Shown here one piece after another: positions 1-11,700 of a stretch of DNA of 64,000 nucleotides. Both the position numbers and the translations under genes were made by a program. Numbering within the stretch: the stretch's first letter is position 1; each line of letters opens with the position of its first letter. A model generated the notes under the pieces. It did no database searches. It worked only from the letters and a program-made list of their open reading frames with translations, and was not told where the DNA came from. Origin of the DNA: Acanthococcus lagerstroemiae (taxonomy: Eukaryota; Arthropoda; Insecta; Hemiptera; Eriococcidae); the NCBI GenBank assembly GCA_031841125.1, contig CM063110.1, forward strand, positions 20,889,626 through 20,953,625, in the 5' to 3' direction.

Positions 1-2607
1 TGATTGGATCCTAAATATTTTTAATAGTTCGACATACTTTATTTCAACAGGGTAGTAATCAAAATTTTTGAAAAATAAATACTTTAAGAATCGCTTCTGA
101 ACACATTCTATATCCTGAGAGATTGTCGACGCATGCGGGCTCCAAATCAGGAAACCAAATTCCAGACCTGGTCGAACTAGCGAAAAATAAAGAATAAGTA
201 GGGTTTTGATATTTCTGTAGTTTTGAGAGTTTCGGAAGATGAAACCCAAGGTTCTTTTCGCCCTTCGTACAATCTCTGATATATGATGCTTGAACGTTAT
301 GCCTTTATCGATCAGCCCTAAGTCTCTAACAATCTCAACGTCTTTCAGGGTTTCATCATTTATGTGATATGTGTGAGGGATGATTCTCAGAGTGTTGCGG
401 GTGTATGATATTTTCTCACACTTTTTTACGTTGAAGGGCAAGTGATCGCTCCACTGTACTATAGAATTGAGGTCACTTTGTAGATGCATGCAGTCTTCTT
501 TACATTCGACAGGTCGAAAGATTTTCATGTCGTCAGCGTATAATAAAATTTGCGATTGTCTGACATTCTCAGCTATATCATTAATAAATAACGTAAACAG
601 GAGAGGACCTAGATTTGATCCCTGTGGAACCCCTGAAGGGCACAGGAAAGGACCTGAGATGGTGTTCTTGTATCCTACGTACTGTTTTCTATTCAATAGA
701 TACGACTCGAAAAACCGGCAAGCTTCCGCGGAGAACCCAAGTCTTGCCATTTTTTGTAAAAGTATGGAATGATTAACTTTATTGAATGCTTTCTGAAAAT
801 CAGTGTAAATAGTATCCACCTGTGTCCCTCGATCGATCCACTCCGATAGGTATTGCATGAAACAAGCGAGATTTGTTTGTACGCCCCTCCTTGGCCGGAA
901 GCCATGCTGTGCGTTTATAATTTGATTCTCTACCTGTGTGATAATTTGTTCGTGTAATGTCGATTCAAATATTTTTGCGGGTATTGGAATGAGTGCTATG
1001 GGCCTGTGTTTCGCAATGTCTTTCGTATCGCTACTATCCTTGGGGAGGGGAGTTATTTTTGAGATACACCAGAGTTTTTGAAATTTTGCTAATTTTATGC
1101 TGAGGTTGAATATATAGAGGAGAGGAGGTACCACGAATTCCTGAAGACCCTTATAGACATAAGAGGGAATTCCATCTGGGCCCAGGGAGCGTTTTGCTTT
1201 CATTTTTTTAATCGCACGGCTGACATCACTTTTTGCGATTGGGAAAATTTTAATCGAATCTGCTCCGTTGATCTGAGGGTTGCTTAATTTTGTGTGTGTA
1301 TTTGGGACATATACAGATGAGAAGTAGTCTGCAAAAGCATCCGCTATTGATGATGGCGTGTCTAACGTTTGACCCATGTACTCTTTTATTTCCGAAGTAA
1401 CAGACACTTCTTTTTTCCCTTTCACGTATTGCCAAGATTTCGCCGGGTTTCGCCTTATACCCTGCTCTAAAGACTCCTCATACTCCTTTTGCGCTAATTT
1501 TAATTTGCGTTTTACGGTTGCGCGTAATGCTCGATATCTCTCTTCGTTCCTTAAATTCTTGACTTTTTTGAGTTTTCTACGGATTCTTTCTTTTGCCTTT
1601 ATTGTAGATATTACATCTTTGTTGAACCAGGGGGGATACTTTGCCCGAGATGAGTTTTTTACAAGAAGGACAGTGGCCTCAATTACTGTGTCCATAAATG
1701 ACTGGAAGTATTCAGCCGCTTGATCAACATCACCTAACGCTCGTAGTTCATCCCACGACTTAGTTCTAAGTAATTCGTACATATGATTAAAATTTGCTTT
1801 AGAGTAGCAACGTTTAGGTGCTATTACCTCCGGAAGATTCCCAGAGTGTATTGTATTACGCCACTTCATTTGTACATTTAATTTTAGTGGAGGATGATAA
1901 GCATCCTCAGTTTCTAATAGTGAAACCGTTCGCTGCACTTCTACTTGAGGGATATTAGCAAGAACCAGATCAAGCGTATTTCCATACTTATTTAATACCG
2001 TATTCTGAGATGTTAGTCCATTGACGCTTATGAAATTAGAGATAGTATCCGATTTATAGCATGGGGATAGCTGTGCTTGTGAGACTTGTTGCCCCGAAGA
2101 CCATGGACGAAAGGACGCGACGTTAAAATCACCTAATATTAGCACTCTGTCCGTTGTACCTAAGGTAGCAATATGTATAGTGAGCTGATCGAAAACATGT
2201 GTATACGTTTCTATGCTTGTTCTAGGTGGGAAATAGAATATGGCGATATGTAATTTTTGTACCGATTCCGGTATTTGAATTCGTATCCATAAGTAGTCAC
2301 AGTCATTATAATGTATCTGTGGGATATTTATCTGCGTTGAAATGAGACGCGACTGTACTGCCAGTAATACCCCTCCCCCTCGGGTGAGACCCGTATATTC
2401 ACGCTTCCTGTCGGCCCGATATACGCTATATGAATTGTGTAGGAGTTCCCCTGATTGAATCCCTTCCCATAGCCAAGTTTCTGTAATTCCTATAATGTCA
2501 CACTCATCTAAAAGTATGAGAGAGCTATGGTACAATGACTTGACTCTAGTTCGTAGACCTCTAACATTTTGGTAAGTAACTGTGATGTTTTCTACTGTGG
2601 ATGCCAT
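1..2607 (-). CDS. LINE ORF2: APE-type endonuclease plus reverse transcriptase (3' end outside window)
   Basis: The ORF2 protein would nick the target site and copy the element RNA at the break. I read every triplet in this frame from 2607 to 1 and found no stop, so 869 codons are open and the frame leaves the window. The start is the first ATG after an in-frame stop at 2617-2619. The N-terminus has an endonuclease domain with QNVRG near residue 13, TETW, and GDFN at residues 159-162. The position where many relatives have SDH reads A-Y-H (His238). The RT has GPDGIP, GFRPRRG, GVPQGS and the catalytic YADD at residues 690-693 (529-540). No frameshift or premature stop is visible, so the copy looks young or still functional. 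It belongs with ORF1 just upstream on the same strand. Confidence 0.9.
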   Translation of the reverse strand, partial: MASTVENITVTYQNVRGLRTRVKSLYHSSLILLDECDIIGITETWLWEGIQSGELLHNSYSVYRADRKREYTGLTRGGGVLLAVQSRLISTQINIPQIHYNDCDYLWIRIQIPESVQKLHIAIFYFPPRTSIETYTHVFDQLTIHIATLGTTDRVLILGDFNVASFRPWSSGQQVSQAQLSPCYKSDTISNFISVNGLTSQNTVLNKYGNTLDLVLANIPQVEVQRTVSLLETEDAYHPPLKLNVQMKWRNTIHSGNLPEVIAPKRCYSKANFNHMYELLRTKSWDELRALGDVDQAAEYFQSFMDTVIEATVLLVKNSSRAKYPPWFNKDVISTIKAKERIRRKLKKVKNLRNEERYRALRATVKRKLKLAQKEYEESLEQGIRRNPAKSWQYVKGKKEVSVTSEIKEYMGQTLDTPSSIADAFADYFSSVYVPNTHTKLSNPQINGADSIKIFPIAKSDVSRAIKKMKAKRSLGPDGIPSYVYKGLQEFVVPPLLYIFNLSIKLAKFQKLWCISKITPLPKDSSDTKDIAKHRPIALIPIPAKIFESTLHEQIITQVENQIINAQHGFRPRRGVQTNLACFMQYLSEWIDRGTQVDTIYTDFQKAFNKVNHSILLQKMARLGFSAEACRFFESYLLNRKQYVGYKNTISGPFLCPSGVPQGSNLGPLLFTLFINDIAENVRQSQILLYADDMKIFRPVECKEDCMHLQSDLNSIVQWSDHLPFNVKKCEKISYTRNTLRIIPHTYHINDETLKDVEIVRDLGLIDKGITFKHHISEIVRRAKRTLGFIFRNSQNYRNIKTLLILYFSLVRPGLEFGFLIWSPHASTISQDIECVQKRFLKYLFFKNFDYYPVEIKYVELLKIFRIQS

Positions 2608-2619
2608 ATCAAGTTTTTA

Positions 2620-2660
2620 CAAAGAAAGAAAGAAAAAAAGAAAGAAAGAAAAAAAAAAGG
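2620..2660 (-). promoter_or_regulatory. Pyrimidine-rich tract just before LINE ORF2
   Basis: The plus strand here is almost pure A and G, so the LINE mRNA has a C/U-rich tract ending about 13 bases before the ORF2 start codon. It fills much of the lower part of the ORF1-ORF2 spacer. A role in ORF2 translation is only a guess; it could also be a plain microsatellite. Confidence 0.35.
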
Positions 2661-2812
2661 GGAAAAATACACCCAAGAAGTTTGAACTCATCGTAGCACA
2701 CTGCAGCATATAAACATATCGAAACTTAATGAATAACTAAAAATTAGGTAGGTAAATAAATATAAAGATAAAAATAGTGTTACATTTACTAGCTCCTTAG
2801 TCACACATATGA

Positions 2813-3799
2813 TCATGTTGTAACCTGTGTGCGTGTCGCTGCCTTCGGATGTGTTTTCGTCAATGCTTCTTGCAACGGGGGTAATGACTGTAGGTCGCGC
2901 TCAGACATGATTGGAATTGCTTCGCTCCCGTCTTCAGCTCGCATGAAGATACCGCCTTTATCTCGTACCCAAATATATTTGTATTTTAGTCGCATATTTG
3001 CTGATTTCGCCGCTCGTAATAGCGTAGCCTGACCAGGACTTAAATGTTGATTAATGTGAACCGTTGCCGCCTGTTCATTCGGTACTATGTCAGTGGAGGT
3101 TATCTTCTGTTTTCTTGCCGCAGCCAACACCGCGTTTTTAACGCTTCGTCTTACGAATCGTACCACTATCGAGGATGTCGAAATCCGCTTGTTCCTGCCG
3201 TTGGTTGAGTGATGTGTAGGTAAACGATGGCTTATGTCGAGATCATTCGGGGTTAACTTAACGTGTAATAGATCAGCACATCGCATGACGATCTTGTCCG
3301 TATCTTCATCCTTCACTTTTGGTACTCCGCTTACAATTAAATTATTTTTGCGAGTGTACTGTTGAAGATTCGCGAGGGACGTTTGAAGTTTTTCATTTTC
3401 TGCCGACAAGTGGTTATTATGAGCGGTAAGAAGCTTATTTTTCTGTTGTAAGTCATCGACAAGGTTTCGAAATGAGTCGATACTTTTTTGGAGAGCTTCG
3501 TTAGCTGAGGTAGCTGCAGTGAGTTGTGCGACGATGTCCAACTTTGACATTTCCTCTTGAAGCACTTTCCTTACCGCTTTTTCGATGTACAACGAGAGCT
3601 GTGTTGCTGATATGTCAGAGTGAACAGATGTATCTGAGATTGGCGCATCTGTAGATGATTTAGTACTACCTTTTTTCTGACATTTGGTACACTGGCCAGT
3701 GGTATTTAGCCATCCAGAACATACCGCGCACTGTTTGCCCGTCATATCGTTGCAATAATCGTATACAGTTATAGGCCGCGACACGTATTTACACGCCAA
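2813..3799 (-). CDS. LINE ORF1: zinc-finger/coiled-coil nucleic-acid-binding protein
   Basis: This 328-residue protein is the ORF1 product of the LINE; such proteins bind element RNA and form the RNP particle. The N-terminus has two CX2C pairs (Cys24/27 and Cys37/40) that look like a zinc-binding knuckle. Residues about 85-150 are heptad-like and glutamine/asparagine/leucine-rich, as in a coiled coil. Then come RKNNLIVSGVP and ISHRLP, typical of LINE ORF1 and the related baculovirus FP-like family. The C-terminal third is basic. The frame is complete and uninterrupted. ORF2 starts 205 bp downstream on the same strand in another frame. Family-level identity is firm; the fold names are inferred. 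Confidence 0.85.
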   Translation of the reverse strand: MACKYVSRPITVYDYCNDMTGKQCAVCSGWLNTTGQCTKCQKKGSTKSSTDAPISDTSVHSDISATQLSLYIEKAVRKVLQEEMSKLDIVAQLTAATSANEALQKSIDSFRNLVDDLQQKNKLLTAHNNHLSAENEKLQTSLANLQQYTRKNNLIVSGVPKVKDEDTDKIVMRCADLLHVKLTPNDLDISHRLPTHHSTNGRNKRISTSSIVVRFVRRSVKNAVLAAARKQKITSTDIVPNEQAATVHINQHLSPGQATLLRAAKSANMRLKYKYIWVRDKGGIFMRAEDGSEAIPIMSERDLQSLPPLQEALTKTHPKAATRTQVTT

Positions 3800-3850
3800 C
3801 TAGCACTTCATTGAACGCTAACTCATAATCTGCAATGCTTCAATTATTCA

Positions 3851-5716
3851 AGTATCAACTTTTAATCATCAACGGAACATTTTCTAGAATCCTACTCAGG
3901 AAAATGTACGATCAAGTCGGATTCCTTATGGAAAAAATACACGATGTCCGAATATTAATGTGGCTACATATTTCGTGTTTTTCTTTTTCGGTGCTTAATT
4001 TTTGGTACTTCTCTAAAAACAATTGGTGCTCTAAGACTCCCTACTCTACCTCCTGCCACATACAACTTTTTCGGATTTTTCCCGCCCATTCTCCTTTCAA
4101 TATTGCGAAAAAAACTGCATGTCCGAATATTTTTGTGACTCACAGTATTAGAATTTTGATTCATCTTAAATGGGCGGTGATGAGTCTGAACTAGTTTTAA
4201 TAGGGTTTTATTGAGTATAGAACCAATCCTGTGGGTCACAAGATGGTCCTGAAAAGTTTTGGTTAGTCTTTGCAGTCTCAGCGAGCCAGGGAATAGTTTG
4301 AACGAGTCTTAAAATAGTTTTAACTAGTCTTACCATATTCTTATACCATCTTCACATAAACCTTACGAGACTTAACGAAAGTTAATATACCTCAGAGGAG
4401 CCTTAACAGAGATTTAGTATATTCCTGACAAGTTTTTACTGTATTAGTCAGTGTTGATTAGTTTTAAAAAGTTTGAGCGAAGTATTAATGCCTTTTAGCG
4501 GATCTTCCTCCAATTTTCACAAATCTGAATAGTTTTATGGCAGTTCTAAAGAATCTCAACCTGATATTAATGCAGCTTAAAAGTCTTATTGAGTCTGAAG
4601 AGAACCCTAATGAATCGTTATGAGTTCTAGTACATTCTCCACCAAGTTGGACTCGAGTATTAAGTGTCTATTGGTAGTCTTAACGAGAGCTTATAAATCT
4701 CATTTAAATCTTGGTTAGCCTCAATGGTTCTGTACTAGGTTTAGTGAGTTTTAACGTTGGCTTGAAGAGTCTTCAGGTTCTGATAGGTTTTGATATTTGT
4801 AATTCTAATCATTTTGTATGTGGTCTTACAAGTCTTAATGGAGTCTCAGTAAGTGTAAACATCTTGACTAGTTATTTTAAGCCTGAACGCAGTTTTAAAA
4901 GGTCTCCATTTCGACTTAACTAATCCTCACAGGTTTGGATACAAGTCTCCAAGCCTTAACAATTCTTAGTTAGACCGGATGAGTCTTGAATGAATCTATG
5001 ATATGGATGATGGTCGCATTATTGTGAGATCGAAAACATGTTTCGATATTTCAAGTGGGTAGAATGGGGGTGACGTAATATTTAAAAAAGAGAGTTCCGT
5101 TTGGAAATAGTTGCCATATAAGTTGAAACCGACCTATCCGCCGCTGTGTAGAACCCAGGATTCGCTAATTTGGTAGTAGGAAAAATTTTAATTCCTCTAG
5201 TTTTGAGTAGTGATGAAATTAAATATTCAAAACGAGGCCGCACGACCGCATAAAATGACCAGAAAGGGTGGTAAATATAAATTTGAACCTCAATCCAACC
5301 AAATCAATTGAGAAAACTACTATCGGTAAATTGAAATAGAGAAGTTGTAGGCATTTTGTCCCACGCATAAAAGAGTATTATTCAGGCTCAGTAGTAAACT
5401 ACTCAGCTGATCGGAAACGCCATTCAAAATGAGTTATGTTTGAGGGGAATTTTCGACGAATTGAGTAGTTTTTCCTACAGTAGGCACGAGTGCTTATGCA
5501 GGCCAGCTACGGTAAAGAAACACAAACTTGGAACTTACTTCCTTCTCTCTCCTGCATACAAGGTGTGAACAGATGATGTTTCTGTATTTTTCCGTTTATG
5601 TATGTTATCTGATTAAGAAAAATGTGCTAGCATTTTCTGTAAAAGTACGCGCATCTCTTCATATCATGTACTCTTTTGATTCTGCTCGCTTAATGATGGC
5701 CGACGTTTGCTTTCAG
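3851..5716. other. Intron sequence upstream of the first visible GCN1 exon, with degenerate AGTCTTAA repeats
   Basis: I found no exon here. From about 4,190 to 4,990 the words AGTCTTAA, GAGTTTTA and close variants recur every 10-20 bases with heavy divergence. From 5,000 to 5,716 the sequence is unremarkable and ends in a pyrimidine-rich acceptor with AG at 5715-5716. The missing GCN1 exons must lie left of position 1 unless a very small exon was overlooked. Confidence 0.6.
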
Positions 5717-8700
5717 CTATTGTGGACACGCTACTTGATGCTCTGCAAGATCCGCCGAACAAAATCGCGATTTGTCTATCCACCTTGCTGAATACAAAAT
5801 TCATTCATTTTATCGACGCTCCGTCCTTGGCTTTAATCATGCCGGTGGTTCAACGAGCCTTTATGGACCGTTCTACGGAGACGAGAAAAATGGCTGCTCA
5901 GATCATCGGTAACATGTATTCGTTGACGGATGAGAAAGACCTCACCCCGTACCTGCCTACTATTATGCCTGGTTTAAAGAACTCATTACTCGATCCAGTG
6001 CCAGAGGTAATGTATTCATGGTTTCCATCGCAGAATCTGAGTTGACCAATAGGAGGCAGAGGGAATAATGAGCCTCGGGTCTGGCGGCTAGGAGTCTTTT
6101 TTCCACCACTTAGATATTGCGGTGTTCATTTTCATACATCAGAAAACTGGTGTCCTTTTTTTTTTTAATCTTGCGAGGGACTAGGGCTCCACCCGGCCGC
6201 CAGGCCGGGATGTTCTCCGGTGGCTCCTTGTATTCGTCGGAAAACATATAAATAAAAATCAGGGTGTCTCCCCTCTACCTTACATGCCTTCGAGTAGGTT
6301 TAGCGCGGGGCAGGGAAGGGAACTTACATTTTTAAAATTACATCATGCATGCGAAGTACATATAAAATGAAGATATTTACAATCTTAGGCTAACTATAAT
6401 ATACTGTCTGTCATCTGTCGACCAGTCAGTCAGTGTATCAGTCAGCTTGAGATTGTCTATTGTCTCCTTCAATCTCACGACATGTCCCTATCGGCTTACA
6501 TCGTCCTTCACCCCCCCCCCGGTTCGGCAACACACCCAAGATGGTAGAGTCGCTCCAAGTAGAGAGGGCCGCCTTTATGGTCAACCGGTTACTATGTATA
6601 AGACTTCAGCCTCAAGTTCTTTGTCGCTTCCTCAAAGTGGGTCGAGCAGATGAGTCGAGTATCAGATTCCAGGGTCTCCTACCAGTGACGCTTTTCGGGA
6701 CGGGAGGGGACGCTCACAGGTGCCGAGGTGTCACTAGGCTTCTCCTTTCTCCATCAACCTTTCTCACCCGCTACGGTCATTGTCTCTTCTGCTGCTGCTG
6801 CTACAGCTTCGATGGAATGCCGCGTATCGATGTTCGTTGATGATGGGCTCGCCCTCTTCCAGGCTCTTCAACTGGCGGCTCGGGTTCTCCCTGATTCCCG
6901 CCAGTCAGCATACCTGTGCCGCCAACAAGGGCTCTGGGTACGGGTCCGCCCTGATTCCCGGTGCTGGAGCCTGCGATGGCTTCTGGACAGCGGGTACGAG
7001 TCCACCCTGATTTCCGCTGTCCGTTGGTTAGTGAAGGTTTTACCCTGGGTGTAGGTTCTTTCTTCTCGATCCTGTCCAGAATTTGTAATTTAATGAGGCG
7101 TCTTTTTTTTCTGCGCTATATTTGGCCTATTTCGAAAAACGAGTTACGAGTTATTGAAGGAAAGTTTTGTTTATTGTTTTTAGGTCCGTAGTGTTTCCGC
7201 GAGGGCCTTGGGTGCTATGGTTCGCGGAATGGGTGAATCGAGTTTCGAAGACCTGCTGCCATGGCTGATGAAAACGTTGACGTCTGAAGCTAGCTCGGTG
7301 GATCGATCGGGCGCTGCTCAAGGTCTCAGTGAGGTTGTCGGCGGGCTGGGGCTCGATAAACTTCATAAACTGATGCCAGGTACATTTTATAATCGACATG
7401 CGAAAAATCACTGTTAATCGTCTCATCGTGTTCAGTTATTTCGTCTACAATGGTTTTGCTTCCCCTTACAGAAATTATAGCCACGGCTGATCGCTCGGAC
7501 ATCGCACCTCATGTGAAAGACGGTTACTTGATGATGTTCATCTATATGCCGGCTGTATTTGGTGCCCAGTTCACTCCGTATATAGGTCAAATCATTGTGC
7601 CTATTCTGAAGGTAATATACCGCTGGCTGAATATATGAATAATAATTTTCGTTTTGGACTGAATGTTAAAATCGGAAATGGTTTTTAGGGTTCGGGGAAA
7701 TATGAAAAATCATATTTTTGTAGGTTACAGCTTATTCGGCATATTTGTGTTTTCTTCACAAATTATAAAATTCTGATGACAATACTGAAATTTTATAGCT
7801 TATATTTTTGCATATCTCGACTATTAATGCATATTTTGTATATTTGAGCCATTTGTAGAGTTGTGCACATTTGAGGGTCTGTATCCAGAGATATTTGTCT
7901 ACGTGCCATAAATCCACGTGATATTTGGAACGAGGAACTCGTGTAACTCGCCAAAGCTGTTTGATAATGGCAGCCGACCTTCACTTCTATCTTTAAAGTG
8001 GCGATTTAATACTCTCTGTTTATTTTGGTATACGTCGTGTGATGGTGCGTTTATGAAAACTCCATTTCGCAAAGCATACGAGTACCTTTCCGTCCCTCAT
8101 TTTCAGATAAGCACTTAGCGATGCAGACACACATTTAAAGCTAGATAACCCTGCGGAGTTGTTTCCTCCAAGATCTTATACAATCTTCGGCCCACGTACA
8201 AAATATTCAAACCGAATGTTCCCTTATTTCCCAAAGTTATCAGTTCGTTGTACTGGAAGGTAAAAATAAAAAGCGTTTCGTTACTTGATACCCGCAGGCA
8301 TTGGCCGACGAAAACGAGTACGTTCGTGAGACTGCGCTGAAAGCGGGGCAGCGGATCGTGAACATGTACGCCGAATCAGCGATCCAACTTCTACTACCAG
8401 AACTGGAAAAAGGTCTCTTCGATGATAACTGGAGAATTCGTTTCAGGTAGAGATTTTTCTGCTCCTTTATCGTGCATCGTATTTTACGACTATTTTACCT
8501 CACGTCGTACCATTGTATAGTTCTGTTCAGCTACTCGGAGATCTGCTGTATCGTATTTCTGGCGTCACCGGCAAAATGAGCACCGAAACGGCCAACGAAG
8601 ATGACAACTTCGGTACCGAGTACTCGCATAAGGTGGGCGTGTCTTCCGAGTGATATTAATGTTCGACTTTGAATTTTTTAAACTAATAAAATTAAATAAT

Positions 8701-11700
8701 AAATAATAATTAAAATTAATAAATTTATAAACAATATTTTTCATATTAAATCCAATATTAAATCAAATCGATGGAAAATAATGCCAATGCACCGATCTTG
8801 CAGGTCATCATCACAGCCTTGGGCGAAGAAAGAAGAAATCGAGTGTTAGCGGGACTCTACATGGGTCGGTCAGATGTTTCTCTGCTAGTCAGACAAGCCG
8901 CCTTGCATGTGTGGAAGGTGGTAGTCACCAATACTCCGAGAACATTGCGCGAAATATTGACTACTTTATTTGGATTGCTTCTGGGGTGCTTGGCCAGTCC
9001 CAACTTCGATAAACGACAGGTAACCGTTTGAAATCCGATAACTAATCTTTGTATTTTGTTCTAGAATAATCTCTGTCATTGAGAATGATAATCAGATATT
9101 TGCTTCTACTTACTGTGTTGAAAATCTGGGTTACAGTGTGGTAACGGGTATTGCTGGTCCTGCGTTCCTTCTGCATTTATAATGTAAGTTTGTGAATACA
9201 TGTTTGTTCTAGGTTGGCGCTAGAACCTTGGGCGATTTGGTGAGAAAATTGGGAGAGCGAGTACTGCCGGAAATCATTCCACTTTTAGAGAAAGGTTTGG
9301 AATCGGATGATCCTGAAGTGAGACAAGGAGTGTGCATTGGTTTATCCGAAATCGTGAAATCGACGAGTAGAGATATGGTGCTGGCGTTCATCAATAATTT
9401 GGTTCCTACAGTCAGGTAAATAATAATTTTTTATAAGTCCTATAGAATGAACTAGGTAGTTTGCACTGCTGTACTCGAATTTGGATTTTATACACGACTG
9501 TGCTGTACAACCCGATGGTATAGTAACATTGTTTGAAAAGAAGTGCGCCAAAGGTGTTCCCTTACAGTTCCTGTTCCGGTACCAGTTTGAATGGAAGTTG
9601 TGCCGTCTCTCCCAAATTCATCGACGATCTCAGGCGCAGATACGGTTGTGTCGCATCGACGAGATTTCTGTTACCGCGAATGTAAATGGTGACATTAACT
9701 GTGTGTTTTAGTCACTGACGGATACTTTGTACCTTACTCCTCTGCTCTCGGTAGAGCCTCATTCCGGCTGACTTATCGCTTGGGACAAAAGGGGCCTAGC
9801 TTGATAACGTCGGCGAACTATCCCTTAGAGTGCAATCCAACCGGTCGGGGATCTGATCGGGGAGTAAGGACCGCCGATAGGAGAAAGCCCCACGCTGGTG
9901 ACCTCAACGCCAGGTTCCACAAAAGTAATTTGCCGTCCAGAAAGTGTTACTGTATTTTGCAGTGGCCTGAGAAAAAACCTGTGGAATTCCTTTTCCTCAT
10001 GTGATATTTTCAGGGGCGTGTAGTCACACTTTTAATTTGCACAGCCGAGCAAATTTCTGGCTCTGAAATGATTATTACTGTATATGTATGTGCCTTGCTA
10101 ATATTCTGATTTGACAAATTCGATAGGAAAACTCTCTGCGATCCATTACCGGAAGTGCGTCGAGCCGCAGCAAAGACGTTCGATAGTTTACACACTGCTG
10201 TGGGTGTTCGAGCTTTGGACGATATACTGCCGTTTATGTTGCAGCAACTGGTAAGTTCAAGGAATAAATTTAAATCCCCATTTCTGAATTTATGTGAAAT
10301 AATTTTCAAAATGATCATTCAATGTTGTTCTAAAACATCCATGATATTGAAGATGCGTATCATCAGTTGCTTGAATATGTTATAACTTACAACATTATAC
10401 GAGTGATTTTTTACGATATTGCAGAAAAGCGACGATCCGGAAATTTCGGAGAGAGCGCTGGACGGCTTGCGACAAGTAATGGCGATAAAATCTCGAGCCG
10501 TGTTACCCTACCTTATTCCACAACTCACTGCCCCGCCGATCAATACTAAAGCCTTGGCGATACTAGCTTCGGTAGCCGGGGATGCTCTAACCAAGTACCT
10601 GCACAAAATACTGCCCGCTCTTTTGAAAGTAGTCGCTTCGCCCGAAGGAGAATGCGTAAGTGTTTTTCAGTTTTTTGGATCTAAGAGCTAGTTTTGATTC
10701 GTAAATTCGTGTTCGTTAGTTAATCGTATGAACGCTCGTTTTTTCAGGAAATGGAGTATTGCCAAGCGGTTGTGCTAGCTGTGGTGGACGAGAGTGGAAT
10801 CCGGGTGATAATGGATCAGCTGCAAGAGGCTACCAAGTCGGATAATCCGAACACTAGAAAAGCAGCCATAAATCTCTTATCTTCATTCTGCATGAACACT
10901 AAAGGCAACTACTCGCAATATGTACCTCAGTTGCTGCGAATTTTCATAAATCTGCTGATCGATAAAGACGACGAAGTTCTGCAACTGAGCTGGGAGGCTT
11001 TAAATGCTGTTACTAAAGTACGTCTGCGTTATTCGTTCGCTTATTTATTGTCGTAACACTGCAAAAGAAAAGTGATTGATTTTTTTTTTTCTCGAAATTT
11101 CAAAGATGAGGTAAGCAGGCAGTTCACTGTTTTGGTCAAAATGGAATGAAAATAAATTTTTGACGAAGGCCCAAAGTATTGAGCTACATTACGGTATTAC
11201 TGTGTAATGTGCAAGAAAATTTGTTGAAAATAATTAATATTTAGTTTTTACCCTACTTCTCAAGTTGAGAAAAATATGATAAATTCCAGCAAGAGAGGGG
11301 GTAACAGTGAGTTTTTTCTTTTGCTATAGGAGAGAGCAAACATTTCCTCAAGGAAAATAGTGCATCCGCTTTGCTGCCTCCTTTACCAAGTTCTAGCCAA
11401 GCGCCTAAGAAGCTGAAAGTTTAGAAAAAGTTACGTATAATTTTAGACACTTTTAGGTCTGATTAAAGATCACCAAGATTTCTCAAGACTTTCCTGAAGT
11501 CTTTTGCTGGAATGTTTTAATTCTTCGAGATTCTTACAGAAATTAGTGTCCATTTCAGCGTGTGCGTGAACTTGATAATATTCCATTTGTAGGGTGTGCC
11601 AATTCACTTCAGAGCGAGAACTTATTCCAACCAGCAATGGGATTTTACGCGTAAAATGTCTATTCTATGTTTTCGATTTAAAATGTGTAAAATATGCATA

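Larger units (their letters stand above)
1..3850 (-). mobile_element. CR1/Jockey-type LINE, antisense in a GCN1 intron, cut by the window edge
   Basis: This is a non-LTR retrotransposon read on the minus strand: ORF1 (2813-3799), a 205-bp spacer, then ORF2 (from 2607 leftwards) with endonuclease and reverse transcriptase. The order matches CR1/Jockey-superfamily elements. The 3' end and tail are left of position 1. The 5' end is set approximately at the upstream side of ORF1; I saw no clear target-site duplication there. The first GCN1 exon in the window starts at a splice acceptor, so the element lies inside a GCN1 intron in antisense orientation, an inference from gene structure. Clade assignment is by motif only. 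Confidence 0.88.

Noticed and set aside
6447..7054. Several overlapping 70-126-codon frames in the GC-rich GCN1 intron block
   Set aside because: High GC lowers stop frequency; the frames overlap one another, match no family and lie between two well-defined GCN1 exons.
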